Made by a program: the position numbers and the translations under genes. The notes beneath the pieces are model-generated. The model did not search any database. It was given only the letters and a program-made list of their open reading frames with translations, and was not told the origin of the DNA. A stretch of DNA of 64,000 nt, taken from contig VZDJ01007755.1 in the NCBI GenBank assembly GCA_008694505.1, positions 6,474,936 to 6,538,935 on the forward strand. Reading direction: 5' to 3'. This stretch comes from Cyanoderma ruficeps. Taxonomy: Eukaryota > Chordata > Aves > Passeriformes > Timaliidae. Every line of letters starts with the position of its first letter. Position 1 is the stretch's first letter. Below, piece by piece: positions 1-13,539 of this stretch.

Positions 1-2357
1 GTATCTGCAGATGTCTCTCTCTGTATCATAATATGGCATCAGTTTTTTTCTGGCCTATGCCCCTTGTCCAAGGAGGGGTCTGTGGGCAAAGAGATACTCT
101 GTAAGAAAAGTTATATGTATGAAAATGTCTTGTTTCTATTAAAACTGGAAAGTAAACTGGATTAGGCCGTATGTCAAGGTAAAGAAATTAAATACAGCAA
201 AGCAACAAGTGATTTTAGGAGCACCATAAGTCTCAGTGCTGGTTTGACTCCAGTTCCTCAGGAAGTCCCACTGGGTTTTTTTATTGCTTATTGGACCATC
301 ATCTGTTTGCTTTCAGTGGAATCAGAGCTGTTAGGAAGTGTAAGGTGAGCTGTGAGCACTGTGAGCCCACAGATACTTATTTTCCCAAGTGCTTGCTTCG
401 TAATAACAGTGTTAAAACAAGGACACCTCTTTCCTGAACTGTAGGACAGCCCAGACTAAGCATGCTTTGTGTGGGAAGTTGTTTATAGATTTGTTTGGCA
501 CACTTTTCTCACAGGGTTTCCCTAAGGCACAGTGATCAGCAGCCCTTCCTAGGTGCTTGCTGTGCTGAAAGGCCAAGAATAGGAAGGAAAAAAAAAAAAT
601 AAAAATATCATGTGCTTTCAGGGCCTTTGCTACTGCCTGAAGAGCATATACTGCTTGAGTTTAGATACCCAGCTTCAGAGGTTCCTCTTATCTGAGTTCA
701 TGGGAATAAGTGAAAGCTATGAAGTTTTGTGAAAATTACTGGTTTACTCAGGGCTGTACCTGCAGTGTCTCAAGTGAGCACCACTACAGAGGCAGATTAA
801 CTGTGCCCTGTAACCCTTGACTTGGAACCCTTCCTCCTGTCTCCAGAGGTCTCTTCACACTTGTAGCATGTTGCTTTGTTTTGTTTCTCCAAAATACAAC
901 TTCCTCTTGCTTCCCCTGATCCGTCACCTTTCCTTGCTGCTGTGAATTCTTTCCCAAACACACCTATTAGTCGGCTGCAGAGCACAGATGGTTTTTGTGT
1001 GTTACTTGATAGTTCAGTATTTGCCCTTTCCCAAAAAGTTTTAAATAGTGTTCAAGACTTTTCATGCTTCTTTACATCTCTTGGCTAGCTAATAAATTAA
1101 CAGTTCCTAAATTCAGTTTTTCATTAACAAAATTGAATCTAATATTAAGGATTCATACTCATTTTAGAGTAGATTACCATAATTGTGGTTAGTGTTACAT
1201 CACAATTAACTTTGTTTAATTGCCAAAAGTCTAACAAGCTCATTTCACACTGCTTTCATTTGGGTTCATAAAAGCAAAAAAGGAAGATCCAATAGATGCC
1301 CTGCATTTACAAACTGCAGAAACTTTCTTTCACTTCTCTTAATAGGGACTGTCAAATTTGTGAAGCTTAGGGACAGATGGATGAGGAATTTTTTTCTCTT
1401 TTTAAGAAGTGGAGGAATAGACAAAATATCATTGCTACTTCTTTTTGAATTAAAGCTGAATCCTGTTGCTGTTTATGGAAATGCTAAACTGTGCAGTTCT
1501 TCACTGTACTTTTTTTTTTATTATTATTCACAAAGCCCCTGAAATTATTTTATGAAGATTATTTGTCTTGAGAAAAGTGTGTGCTCAATCTTAGGATCTC
1601 AAAAGTAAGGATTCAATGAAGCCCTTGGAAGACAGGTCCTTGTTCTACCTGCAAGAAAACTAAGTGCCCTTCTTGACATTTTTAGAACTTTTTTGAATTG
1701 CAATTAAGTTTTAATTAAGTTAGAATATGCTAAGTTACTGAGATTTTTAATTTCAGTCAGTTTTAGTAGTGTTTTTTAGGGCTTCTGTTATATTAGCTAA
1801 ATTGCTATTTTCATTGAGCCTCCAGCTCCTGTATAGAGCAACCTGAATTCTACATTTGTTTTGTTGTGCAATTGTTTTTATTTCTCAAAGAGAGAGAAAA
1901 TAAAAATTAATGCTTTTTGAGAAAGTATCTGTCAGTTGTCCTGTAAATGAAGAGAGTATTAATATCTGGTTAGCAGAGACTTTGTGATCCCAAATACACA
2001 CCTCCTCTTGCTGATTAGTTGGTTAAAAAAGAGCAATCTGATATTACTTTGGGACTATTTTCATATAGAAAGAAATTTAGCTGGGCATAGATGAGATTGA
2101 TTTTATGTTTTTTATATAATGCTTCTTTCCTACCAATTTCTAAGAAGGAAGGACCAAAATATATTCAGTTTTGGGCCACCAGAGACCCAATGAAGAGACA
2201 TCCCTCTTCCCTCACTTTCCTTATGACTGTCCCTTTCCTGGCAGCCAGAAAAATGAGAGAAAACAATCAAAACATGGCGTTATTTCCAGCAAAAAATTCC
2301 AGCTGACATTTTAGCTCTAGTGGACATCTACATCTAGGGATAGGACTGTTATCAAGC

Positions 2358-2396
2358 AGGACATGTTGATAGGACATGTTGATAGGACTTGTTGAC
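2358..2396. repeat. 13-bp tandem repeat, three copies
   Basis: The unit AGGACATGTTGAT is repeated exactly at 2358-2370 and 2371-2383, and a third copy with two changes follows at 2384-2396. This is a minisatellite-scale slippage product with no visible function. Confidence 0.85.
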
Positions 2397-2992
2397 TGTT
2401 GCCAAATCAAGGCAGTTCCACCTGTAAAAGAACATTTGGCTAGAGCAAGGAGAGAATTAGAGTCAAGTCTAAATCTGCTCTCGAGGGCGTTTCAATTGCT
2501 AGTTTAACAAGATCATGTGGAATTTTATATCTCCTTGTCTTTCATTAGATTTTAATTAGAATTTTTTCTTCTTCTCCAGACGGAGTCCTCCATTTTCTCA
2601 TTATATTCTTCTTGTTTGTACCCAGCAGCACAGCCTTGCCATCAGAGCTGCAGCAAAAACACATTCAAGTCTGTATGTGCAATCCACACTGCACCACAGT
2701 GATTGGCAATTACTTATGATCAACCAACATTAAAGTGGAAAGGTTCACTCTATTAGGCTTGGTCTTTATAAAAGAGACCACAGAAATTCACCCAGTAATT
2801 CCTTAATCAAGTGAGAAGCTGGCATTGACCTTCTGCCTCGTCTTGAGTTGCCTTTCATCTGTATTCTCAATGTTTCACATCTGGCACTATGTGCAACCGT
2901 ATTTGCACTACCTGCAGTGTTTGCACGGTTTTCAAATATTTTATTTCACGTGCTATGGTTTATTTATTTATTTCCTTTTTAAGTCACGTCTC

Positions 2993-3011
2993 TTTTTTTT
3001 TTTTTTTTTTT
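2993..3011 (+). repeat. Poly-T tract
   Basis: An uninterrupted run of 19 T residues. It could be an ordinary slippage tract or the reverse complement of an old poly-A tail. No target-site duplication is obvious around it. Confidence 0.8.
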
Positions 3012-4979
3012 GCTCATCAGCTTTCCTGCAGCTTTTATACTTTTTACTTTCCTCCTAGATTCTTTCTGTCACATACCATTTCTGTCAACAGGCCTCACAC
3101 GGGCTGTGCTTCCACTGTATAAGATCTGCGTGCTCCTGGATCAGCCTGTGGTACAAATCCAATCTGAATGAGGCACGGGCATATTTCTGATGAATTAGCC
3201 AGAGTACAGTATATGGATATATGCCAGGCTTTATCCCAACTATGGGTAAACAGATGATGTGTATTCGGCATAAAATTAGAGTGGGCAGGATGAGCTAAAA
3301 ACTGATCTGTCAAGACAGATTGAAGTTGTACTAAGAATTCAAAATATTTGGAACAAATTTGAACTGACAGACTGAAGTTGTTTTAGTGCTTTGTGTCATA
3401 TGGTCACAGGGTTTTTGATCTTGTAATAGGCATCTTAAAACAGGTTTACTATCTTGTCTATTTACAACCTCAGTAACACTAATGTCAGCAAAGTAATGAA
3501 CTTCCTGCTATTAAGACCAGAAGGAGTCCTTTGGGTAATTTCACCTGATCTTTGAGTGACCCAGACAATAAAATTTCCTTCATTAATCTGCAATGTGTTC
3601 AATATCCTTCTGTCATCCTGTAATATCAAGGCCCCATGGCAGAAAATATGTGAAGCATCCAGTAGCACAGTGTTGTTTGGACAATATAGTCAGCACATCG
3701 TCTGGGAAGCACCTGTCTGGGATTTGTACGTAGAGTCACAGTTTCACACAGAACCTTGGCAAACCTCTCTGCTTGGAAACAGCCATCCTCAGCCTGGGTC
3801 TTGGCTTGGCTCCCTGAGCAGTAAGGCAACAGCCATGGATAAGAGACAGCTGTGGCTGGTGGTTGCCACACTGGCTAATTCCATTGCCTGCTGCTTGCCA
3901 GCTGAAATCAGCATTTGGCCATTGGAGTCAAAGCATGCTTGAGAAGGGTTTACAGGCTTGGCACATCCAGAGTTTGTGCCTCACACAGACACAGGATGGA
4001 GATGCAGTCTAAGAGAGTACCACTGGCCCCTGTGGCTGCAAAAGAGAGCAACTTGAGGAAAAGCTCCTCCATTCCTGCCAGGGGAATTCCAGTACTTAAC
4101 TCTGAACTTTGTGAGAGGAAAGCTTTTCCTGTTCAGTTGTGTACCTGCAGATCAGGTATACAATTAGGGGGGCAGTTGAGTGAGAAGATAAGAAGGAAGA
4201 CAGTTGCACAAATTGATAGAAATAAACGCAGAATCCTTCCTGATTTCCACTGAAATAAGATGAGAGGTCTTAAATGAAGAGCCACAAAAGACTACTTCCA
4301 ACAGGGACACAGGAATCTCTTTGTGGACGAACGGAGAGTAACAAAGATATTTTTACTTTAAAAAGCTTTTCATAACTAGATAATATGGAGGACTAAAGAC
4401 ATAGAGCATGTGGAATTCTTGGGAAAATTTTTATCACTTTCTGCTCACTTCATTGCATAAGATTCATTGCATCTGATGGTAAAATGATTGGATTTGGCCA
4501 AAGTGTTTATGCTTTTCTCCAAAAATGACAAAGTCACATTTTTGATCTAGTAAGCAATCTACCTTTATGCACATTCAAACATCACTTCCCAGTATTTTTC
4601 ACTCCTCTTAGTCCTTCAGGTCCAGCTGCAGGACAAATATGGCTGTTCTCTTTTCCTGACTCACGAATCTCCAGAATGTGTGTTTTTTATGCAAAAATTA
4701 CCTTTCTCTGATGTTTTTTAGGTACTGGACAATCAGTAGGGATGGTCCAAATACTTCATGTCTTCAAAGCTCTGTTAAAGACCTATCCCCTACATACCAC
4801 TTCAACCAAGTCATCTCTGAGCAGTAGGGGATGGCCTACTGGAGATGGAAGTTATTTATTGCCTGCTTATCATGTTTGTTGTATACTTGGACAAGTTTCC
4901 CTCTAGCCAGGGCTGTAGTAAGATATTCTAGTACTCAGAGTACCTGATAGTTTACCCTTCTAATAATGCAGTTTGAATA

Positions 4980-5592
4980 AGTATAGAATTATAGAATGGC
5001 TTGAGTTGGAAGGGACCTTAAAGGTCATCTTGTTCCAACTCCCCTGCCATGAGCAGCGTCACCTTTCACTAGGCCAGGTGGCTCAGGGGCCCCTGCAGCC
5101 TGGCTTTGAACAGTTACGAGGATGGGACATCCACAACTTCCCTGGACAACCTGTTCCAGTGCCTCACCACCCTTACAGTAAACAATTTCTGCCTAATATC
5201 TAATCTCAACCTCCTCTCAGTTTAAAGTCACTATGCCTTATTCTATCACTACATGACCTTGTAAATAGTCTCTCTCCGTCTTTCTTATAGGCTTCCTTCA
5301 GGTCATGGAAGGGACAATTAGGTCATCCTGAAGTCTTCTCTTCAGGCTAAATAATTCCAACTCTCACAGCCTTTCCACACAGGAGAGGTGCTCCATCTCT
5401 CTGATCATTTTGATGGCCTCTTCTGGACTCGTTCCAACAGATCATTGTCCTTCCTGTACTGGGGACCCCAGATCTAGAAGCAGTACTCAAGGTGGGGGTC
5501 TCACAAAGATGGAGTATAGAGACAGAATCTCCTTACTTGCCCTGCTGGCCATGCTGATTTTAATGCAGCCCAGCATACAACTGGCTTTGATA
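4980..5592 (-). mobile_element. CR1 retrotransposon, 5'-truncated copy
   Basis: The element lies on the minus strand, so its 3' end is at the low coordinate. There the plus strand shows the reverse complement of the CR1 tail (ATAGAATTATAGAATGGCTT), followed by the conserved 3'-UTR segments seen as 'ggaagggaccttaaaggtca' and 'cctgttccagtgcctcacca'. From about 5290 upward the sequence corresponds to the C-terminal part of CR1 ORF2 (antisense of the family's 'LEYC..WGP' region near 5450-5480). It is truncated at the 5' end near 5592, as is normal for target-primed reverse transcription. No long frame survives, so the copy is dead. The 76-codon and 70-codon frames within it on the plus strand are meaningless antisense readings. 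Confidence 0.9.
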
Positions 5593-7871
5593 TTTTTTCC
5601 AATACTTAAAATTCTCAAATAAATAATTCAGTGTTAGAGTTGCAGACACTAAATATTGATTATTCATAGAAAGTTACTACAAAATGGAATTGCTTCTGCC
5701 TAACTGTGTTGTCAGTCTCTTAAAAAAAGGACTGATGGTATGGCTAGAAATGGATGGGACCCAAGGGTGCCTGCAGTAAGATCATATTTGCTTTGGGAGA
5801 CGAAGGCAGGGCCACCCCAGTGGCCTTGACAGATGTCTGAAGTTTCACTGCTGGATCCAGGTGCTCAGGTCTTGAGCTGGAAGGACTTAATGAAACTGCT
5901 TGTTCCCTTTTCCTGATTCTCTTCATTCAGTGAAGAAGAGGTGTAAAGGGGTAGCCAAAATAATGCTTTATCCACCCTGCTCTGCGCTCTACTTGGGTGA
6001 AGTTCAATGAGGCACCTTGAAGCAGGCTTGGCAGGAACCTAAACTGCCAGAGGAGGTGTCCCCTTGCTGTGCATGAACCTCTTGCTGTTGTAAAAACACA
6101 GGGATGTTGTGTGCCGTGTCTGGTCCTATCCCAGCACTGAGTCAAAGGTTGCTGATGGGTACAGGTATAACTTGCTTTATAGAGACCTTCCCATGTGAGC
6201 CTTCCCCATCTCCTTAGAAAGCGTTTCCTCTGGGCTAGCTGCACTCAGCTGCAGTGACTTTGTCCCTCTGCCTTGTCCCAATCCCTCATGGGTTCTTCAG
6301 GGTATGACAGTGCAGTAGGGAAACTTGGGGTGGCAGGGCTGGACCTGGCAGGTGTTCCTGTCCCACCACCTCATCCAAGAGCAGCCAGGGGCACTGGGGC
6401 ACACTGCCCCATATCAGGTACCTCCCTGGAGAGGGACAGGCCTGGCAGTGCCCTCAGGCAGTGCCACAGAATTTTGTTCTGTGCCTAACACCCTTTTACC
6501 TGCCTTAAAGCTGTGTTGTATCTGTCAACAGTCCCGTCCTCTGCAAAAAGACCGGTGCCCATCTCTACTATTTTCTGCACCAGAAATTTTTCGTACTTTG
6601 GTTGTGCCTGTCATCTCTGTAGTGCAGAGAAGCCACCATCCCACCTGAGGATTGTGATGCACGTGACTACTACATACCACTGATCCCAGCTGGTATCCCC
6701 TCCTGGTGGTTCCTGATGTCCCTCTTTCCTGACCTCTATGCTTCCCTCACAGGGCTTACCTTGACAGACAGAAATTTGACATTGGCCCTGTGAACTCTGC
6801 TGAATCACAAAATCTGCACAACTTAATTTCATGGGCCTCATCAGCAAGTCTTGGTACTAAGGCAGCTGGTTAAACAGTAACTAATCCCCATTTGTTGTTG
6901 GAGGGAAAACTAGAACGGTAAAACTTCTTGCATGTCGCCCATCTCCTGAAGTTAAAAGGGTAAAAAGGAAGAAAAGCAAATAATTATGCTTTGGATAAAA
7001 CAGAAAACTTCCTGATCAGAAAAAGAGCTATTTACACATGCTCCTCAAATGATCATGTGCTAGCCAATTTTAAGTTAATATAATTTCACACCTATTTCAT
7101 ACTCTTTCTTCATTCCTTGTGTACATTATTAATCCACAAGTGACATCAAGCAGCTCACTGGCTTCTAGTGGTGAGGAAGAGTTTTGCCTGAGTGGTCTGG
7201 GAAGAAGAAGCAGAGAGAGAGGTGAGGGTACCTCATGGTGTGGGTTCTCAAAAGCCAGGCACTCCTTTTCTACTCAGTCAGGCTCATCCATTCTAATGGA
7301 AACTGCCTCAACAATACAGAGTCACCTGTACCTTCCTCCTTGACATGGGGTTTTACCACCCAGTCTGAGTGCCAGTGCTTCAAAAAGGCTGGTGCTGTTT
7401 CCTTGGGCATGAGGTAAAAAACCACAACCAACCTCTTCCACAATTTTGCTTCTGCTCCATAAAAACAACAGTTTGAGGTGGCAGGATGGCATGGAGGGGT
7501 GAAAAAGATGATTAGGCCATGAGCTCTCTGAACTCTTGGGGTGTCCCTGTCCTGGGGCAGTCCAGCCAGGGATGAAGGTGTTCTGCTTCCCAGCAGCTCC
7601 TCTTGAACACTCTTGCCCACTATGTTTCCTCTGCCTAAACAGGGAAAAAGCAGCTCTAATACACAAAGGCAGAAACTGGAGTCAGTTTTTTGCACACCCG
7701 ACTGATGTTTCCAAATGTTGCCACCAGAGGATGTACCAAGCACATTTTTTGCTGTATCAACACATAAACACACAAACAGATTAAAATAGCCAGATTTGCC
7801 AGCAGAGGTAGCATAACTACTGTATCAACACAGGAAGTATCAGTGTAAACAACAGTTCTTGAAAAAGAGAA

Positions 7872-7891
7872 CAGAGAGAGAGAGAGAGAGG
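7872..7891. repeat. (AG)n microsatellite
   Basis: About ten AG dinucleotide units in a row, interrupted only at the edges. A simple slippage repeat. Confidence 0.85.
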
Positions 7892-10800
7892 TGAAGAAGT
7901 TACACACTGTATTTTCTGATACATTCATCCCAGCTCTGTAGTATTTAGCATACTAAATAGCAAGTGCATTTCTGATTTCTCTAATGCATTGCTGATACTG
8001 GGAATGTCTAGCCTAGGCCACTTCCAGTATTTAAGGGAGTTTCTATCAAAGACAGCAGCCATTTTGATGTTTGAATATTTTTCATTGCAGTAATTCATCT
8101 TCTAGATGTGGAGTAGTCAGCAACTTAGACTCCAGGCAGAATAGAGTGTTCAAAGAGACAATGGCCACTGGAGTGAGGGACTGTCTCAAAAGCCATTTGA
8201 AAAATGGTTGCTATAAAAAGGAATGGTCAGAGCATCAACTGTAGATAATGAGACAGCATTTAAAACTGGTGCTTTAGGGAAAGATCGGTAATCTTCTCAA
8301 AAACAATTGTCAAAGATTTCATAGTAGTTACACCCTGTGTCAACAATAAAGTATGCACTTTTAACTGAAAAAACAAGTTGATCTCATCCTGACGTTTTCC
8401 CCCTTATTACAGGCACTGAATACTTCTAGGAAGCCACAGGTATACCTCAAAATGTACATTCTAAAAGTGTATAATGTTGTGAAACATTCAGGAATACTCA
8501 ACCTGCTTAATTAACTGTTTTTAGACTTCATTAATGGTCTGACTCTGACCATTCAGTATCTGGTTCAGTGAAAAAATATCCCATTTAGTGGAAGAGAATC
8601 AAGCCCTGAAAAACAGACATTACAATTATTTGCTGTCATACTCAGAAATAAAGATAACGCTTTACAGGAGTTTTATCTTTCCTGGATAAACTGAGTTATG
8701 TAGTCACGGTCCCATCCTGGAACCAACTCATTTATGTCTCTGGTCTCTGTTTGTTTAGGCATCAAGTCTCAACAAATAACTCAGGAGTTATTAACCTCTA
8801 AAACAACTTGTTTACTCAGCACGACCCCTCTGTATTATGATAAACAAATATGAAAACAGATGGATTAAGGAAAGATTCACTGCTCTCTGTCGAAGCTTTC
8901 TGAGAAGAATTATTCTGGATACATGGTCAATTGCAGTTATTATTTATTTGAATGGGTTTGCCAGTATAAAAATTAGCAGAATAATTCCCCTTCAGTTACA
9001 GTGTTTGCAACATCTGCAATAGCTTTAGTAGAGAGCAGTGGATGAACATATTCATTGTCCATATTGTAAATATGATCATGTTCTTCAGCTGTCAGTGTAT
9101 TTGGGTTCATTTTTTAACCAATCATACACTTTTTCAGTTATTATTACTATCACTAGTCACTTAATCCTGTCCATTTGAACTCCACTTGCAAGTGCTGGGA
9201 AACTTGAATGTTGCAGTAAATTTGTTTATTGATCATCTAATTATAAGACAAGTACTTTTTATTTCTTCCTAATGGCAAACAAGCAAATTCTGAGGACTTT
9301 TTCATACTCTTGTATTCTCATGGCCAGTCCATGACTGCTAGAGGCCCTGGCAGACCTCTAACACATGAGGTGCCTGATTACTTCTTCTGAAAGTGGGAAC
9401 TCATTCCTCCTCCATCTCTGTAAAAGCAAACAGGAAATTTGTAGCCCTCGGCAGCCCAAGTCCCTGCTCACACTTTGGCCCATGCAGTACACAAGCCATC
9501 ACCTAAAGCTCCTCACAGTACTTTCTTTGAAATCCCTTAGCTCTAAGAAGTTAGGATATAACTTCCCTACTCTTGACTGCCTTTGAATTTTCTGTTTCCT
9601 TTATTTCAATAGCCCAAAAGGAAACCAAACACACCGTAGAAATCTTATACAGAACTGAACAAACAAAACCCAATCAACATCTAAGGCACAGAGGAAAAGA
9701 ACAATTCAAATATTAGTGCATTTTTTGTTAGTGCCTGACTGACTGACTCCTCGGAGCCCATTCACTCACCATCTCCAGCATGCTGGTGTAGGGAGGAAGA
9801 CGTTCTCTGCTTGCAGGATCCTCTAAGCCCAGCAGTACCCCAAACAGGTCATTACAGCTAGAAACACTAGATAAACAGACACCAGGGTAGACTGGGGAAG
9901 AAGTTGCTTCTGAGAGCCCTTTTTATGTAGGACTGGAGAGCCATTCATGCCTGGTCTAGTCAAGCCATTCCTTGTGATGAAGTCATTGCTTGCTGCTAGC
10001 ATGGACCCAGCTGTGCAGTCCCCCACCTCTGGAGTCTGCACCTGAGCCTTGAAGAAAAACAACCTCCAGAGGAGCCTCCAAGCAGGGGACAGGATTCTTG
10101 TAGCCCCCTTCTCTCTCCTGCTGAACTGTCCCTACACTCAAAACAGGATCCAATTCCTTGTCCTCAGGAGCACGTAGCACATGCATTTTTTGCCCTTTTG
10201 TTTTTTGCACAGGGTCTGCCATGAGGTGTTGTCACTTGTGCAACTGAAGAGTAGGAAGCCTCCCCAAGATGCCACATGTAGGACAATGCCTGAGAAATTC
10301 TATCACTCAGTGACCAGTGCCAGACAGAGCTGGTTAGAGCAGCCTTTAACTCTTAGCTCTGGTATTTGCACTCGTGCCCCTAAGACGGAATTTTTTTCAC
10401 AGCTGTAATGTCAGAAATCTCAAAAGCATTTTTGATTAGCTTTTTGTGGGAGATTTCAGCTGTACTTCACATGGTCTTCTCTTCTGTAGTGGACAAATCT
10501 GGAGCCAATTTCTGGTGTGTAACTTCATCCAAAACCTCACTGTAGTTACTAAAGCTTCTGAGATTTCTCAGATGGGTGGCTGACAGGAAGCTGCCTGGTT
10601 ACATGAGTTTTAACACATCTTTCAGCTAACTCTGAGACCCAAATGCAACATCTGCTAGAACACACAAGGATGTCATGTGGATTTATGGTATTTGCTTGAG
10701 GATTCTGGAGCCATAAACCAATGAATGGGCAACAATGAGATAAATACAGTATTTCTTGTCTGTCAAAGGCAATTCTGTCCTGATATTTTCAATGCATTAT

Positions 10801-10984
10801 TTAATTGAAAGCAGTTCCCATTTTGCTCAACCTAGCAATTTGAAAGTTTAAAAGATAAGCTACATTTCTTTGTTTGACTATACTGTCAAATGCATTTGAA
10901 AATAAAATTCTCAATCACAATAATGTTAAGACTGCTCTTTATGTTTGTGGGTTTAAAATGTTAAACCTAATAATACTCCTTTTT

Positions 10985-11065
10985 TGAAACTGGGCCAATG
11001 CTACTTCACTTGAAGTCAATGGGAATTTTGCCAATGACTTAAATGAAAGCAAAGTTGGGGACTAT
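10985..11065. repeat. Possible ancient interspersed repeat fragment
   Basis: The stretch contains 'gaagtcaatgggaattttgc' and then 'caatgacttaaatgaaagc', the pattern 'tgaagtcaatgggagttttgcca..tgacttcaatggga' that I recall as widespread in reptile and bird genomes. The second half is diverged. I cannot assign a family from memory. Unique sequence with chance similarity is the alternative. Confidence 0.35.
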
Positions 11066-11271
11066 ATATTAGGTTCGGGCTTTAGGACTCTACAGGAGCC
11101 CAGTACTTCCACTTTGTGAAAATTAAATATTTCCAACTGCACTGATCTCTCTGACTTTAATTTGCTGCCACATCTCCAAAAATGCATTAAAATGAATACT
11201 GACAAAGAGGGAAATATTTTGTTATATTGCTGCCAGATTCTAAAGTTTTAAAGCAACAATATACCCTTGCC

Positions 11272-11307
11272 TTTTTTTTTTTTAATTCATTCCCCCTCCC
11301 CCCACCG
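11272..11307. repeat. Poly-T followed by C-rich tract
   Basis: A T run of about 13 is followed after AATTCATT by two C runs (ccccctcccccc). Low-complexity pyrimidine tract with no further structure. Confidence 0.7.
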
Positions 11308-12163
11308 AACATTTGCATTTCTCAAAGACATGAGACACAGTGCCAATCCTCCAGGCATCTACACATAAGGAAGGTGAAGTACAGGTAATGTCTGTGTGTC
11401 TTCAACAAGCCTGTGCACAGCCTGGGAACCCACCTACACACAGTGACTGAATAGCTATAACTGCTCTAGAGACTCCAAAGGTATTTTGAAGACTGTTGTC
11501 TTTTAAAATATTAATAAAAATATTGATGTGTTTTTTCAGTAGTCATCTGTCTTGTTTTTGTCATAATGGCTCAGAAGGAAAGGCAAGAAAAGTTTAAACA
11601 TTATGTGGCCAATTCTAACCAAATTGATTAAATAAGCTCCTTTTCAGTTATTATGAAATCCTAGTAAACTCAGTAGGCAAATGAAAAGTGGACCAGATAG
11701 GTTTAACCTGATGCAGAGAATGAAGAGTCCTTTCAGCACTCAGCCTTTAGAATGAACACTTGATATATCTCACAGGAAATAATTTCTGCATTTGGACCAG
11801 TACTCTGTGAACCCCAGGTTATTGCAACCAGTGCTTTTATTATGAGAATGCAAGTAAACATGAAGGAAAGCAAGAAAGAGACAGGACCAAACTCACTACC
11901 CTACTTAAACATCAAATTTGAGATGTCAGTCTCCCCATACACCAAATTAATCACCTGGTTTTGGAGAGGCTTCCTTCCTCTCCTGATCTGGTGATCAGAT
12001 ATCTCAGAGGTGAGCACTGCAGCTCAGCTACAAATCAGGTGGCTCAGTGACACACACTCTCTACCCCTGCTTGCCAAATTTCCTAGAACCAGCATACCTC
12101 CCAGGCTCAAGCTGAGGGTTTATCTGCAAAGGAATTCAAAAGAAGTGTGAATACACTTCTGAA

Positions 12164-12216
12164 ATCATAGACTCATGGAATAGGTTAGTTGAAAGGAACC
12201 TTTAAAATTCAACTAG
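12164..12216 (-). mobile_element. CR1 3'-end scrap
   Basis: About 50 bases match the reverse complement of the CR1 3' terminus: 'atcatagactcatggaatag', then 'ttgaaaggaacctttaaaat'. The body of the element is absent. This is either an extremely 5'-truncated insertion or the remnant of a decayed longer copy. Confidence 0.75.
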
Positions 12217-13539
12217 GTCAATACATGAATATCATAAAAATATCATATTTCACCCACAATTTCTTTTTTGTACATCACTTCAGCGCAGAGGAATACCAAG
12301 AGTCACGTTCTGATTGCTGTGATGTATCAGAAGTCATGGTCTGTCTCCCTCTGCCCAGCAATTTTGAGGAACTAGTTTGTCCACCCCTTGAAAAAAATCC
12401 CAGTATTTTACAAGTAACCAAATAACTCTGCATGCTTTACAGGGAGACACACAGAATTCATCCTCTCCTTTCCTCTACTGATATCATTATGTGGGGGCTG
12501 ATTTAGAGACAGAAAATCTACAAGATCCAGCAGATTGAGCACTTTTAAACAGTAATTCTGCCTGAAAACCAAAATGTCTTTATGAGGTTTTTTCCACAGC
12601 AGGATGTTCGTTTGCAAGTTCAACCTGAGGCCCGTTAGAAGTGTGTTATTATGCCTTTCTATGAATTATATGTGTGCGGTAATCATTCCTTCCTACTCTG
12701 GATGGATAATGACAGATTTGCTTTATTTATCTGAGAAAGATGGAGTTTGGGGTACAATGTAGTGGTTAAATAATTGCCAAGTCACCATAAAGGCATTACT
12801 CCATCTAATGTGCACAATCTCACATTCAGTCAACTGATGATACAAGCCAAATGGAACTAATCAAAACATTGAAGGTGGATGCTTGCTGCCAGCATCTCTC
12901 CCGCATTTACCAGACAAGCTATTTACAAACCTAGAATGTGAGCGACTTAACTGTGAGTGAATTGAGTTTTGAAAGTAAAATGTAGTTAAAATTAAATAAA
13001 AATGTTCACTTAGAAGAGCTGGAGAGTTGCAGGCTGGCTGCAGATTAGATTTTCAGTAGTCATATGATTCACCAGTGATGATATCTTCACTTTTAGGCTT
13101 TCACTGACCTTCTGAAACCATTGTTTCATAGAAATAGGTGTTATCACTAGATTTCCCAAAATCTTAGGAAATGCAGCTGAAAATAAGCTTCAGAGATGAT
13201 CTTGTAACCCCTTCAGAGGGATCAGGTATCCTAAACCTTTCCTAACAGAAGTTTATGCAGCCTGTTATCATTTTTCTAATATTGTAGCCGAAGACCTTGT
13301 GAGCTGATGCAGATCTCTTCTGCTGATTCCTCCAAGCTGGAACTGGGGCTCATCCTGTTAGGTGATTTAGTATTTCAAGTGTACAAACATAAATGTTTTT
13401 TACTATGTGTTATATCATGACCAAAAAAAAAATAGTTAAAGGAAATCAATTAGTGAAACTCACCAAATTAGATGGAGGATTATCAGACTTAGATCTGTTG
13501 ACCTATTTTGCTTTTGATGACAACCTGTTGCCCTTTCAT
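12217..13539. other. Anonymous AT-rich spacer
   Basis: No gene, repeat family or regulatory cluster could be recognised. Short open frames on both strands (up to 85 codons) have no family resemblance. Confidence 0.55.

Larger units (their letters stand above)
1..4979. other. Anonymous AT-rich spacer
   Basis: No gene is recognised in this stretch. It holds homopolymer runs (A-rich near 583-608, a T19 run at 2993-3011), a small 13-bp tandem repeat at 2358-2396 and a TATA-like string near 2768. The open frame at 3556-3942 (128 codons) matches no family I know and has no splice or promoter context, so I treat it as chance. Intron or intergenic DNA is equally possible. Confidence 0.6.
5593..12163. 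other. Anonymous spacer, GC-richer at 5.7-7.7 kb
   Basis: No gene recognised. The first 2 kb are somewhat richer in G+C and carry several overlapping frames on both strands (the longest is 167 codons, minus strand, 7270-7773), none with recognisable domains. A (GA)n run lies at 7872-7891. The 13-mer CTGTATCAACACA occurs at 7752-7764 and again at 7820-7832. A stretch at 10,990-11,060 resembles an old interspersed amniote repeat and is listed separately. The rest is AT-rich DNA without visible structure. Confidence 0.55.

Noticed and set aside
2767..2774. TATAAAAG string as a promoter
   Set aside because: No gene or start region follows; such strings are frequent in AT-rich DNA.
3556..3942. 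128-codon plus-strand frame
   Set aside because: No recognisable domain, no signal or splice context, and an overlapping minus-strand frame of similar quality. Composition is as expected by chance.
7715..7735. Possible second CTCF site (GCCACCAGAGGATG)
   Set aside because: The essential GGC after the AG-rich core is missing.
7270..7773. 167-codon minus-strand frame, the longest outright
   Set aside because: Overlaps a second minus-strand frame of 114 codons in another register and plus-strand frames. Lies in a GC-richer stretch where stops are rarer. No family resemblance.
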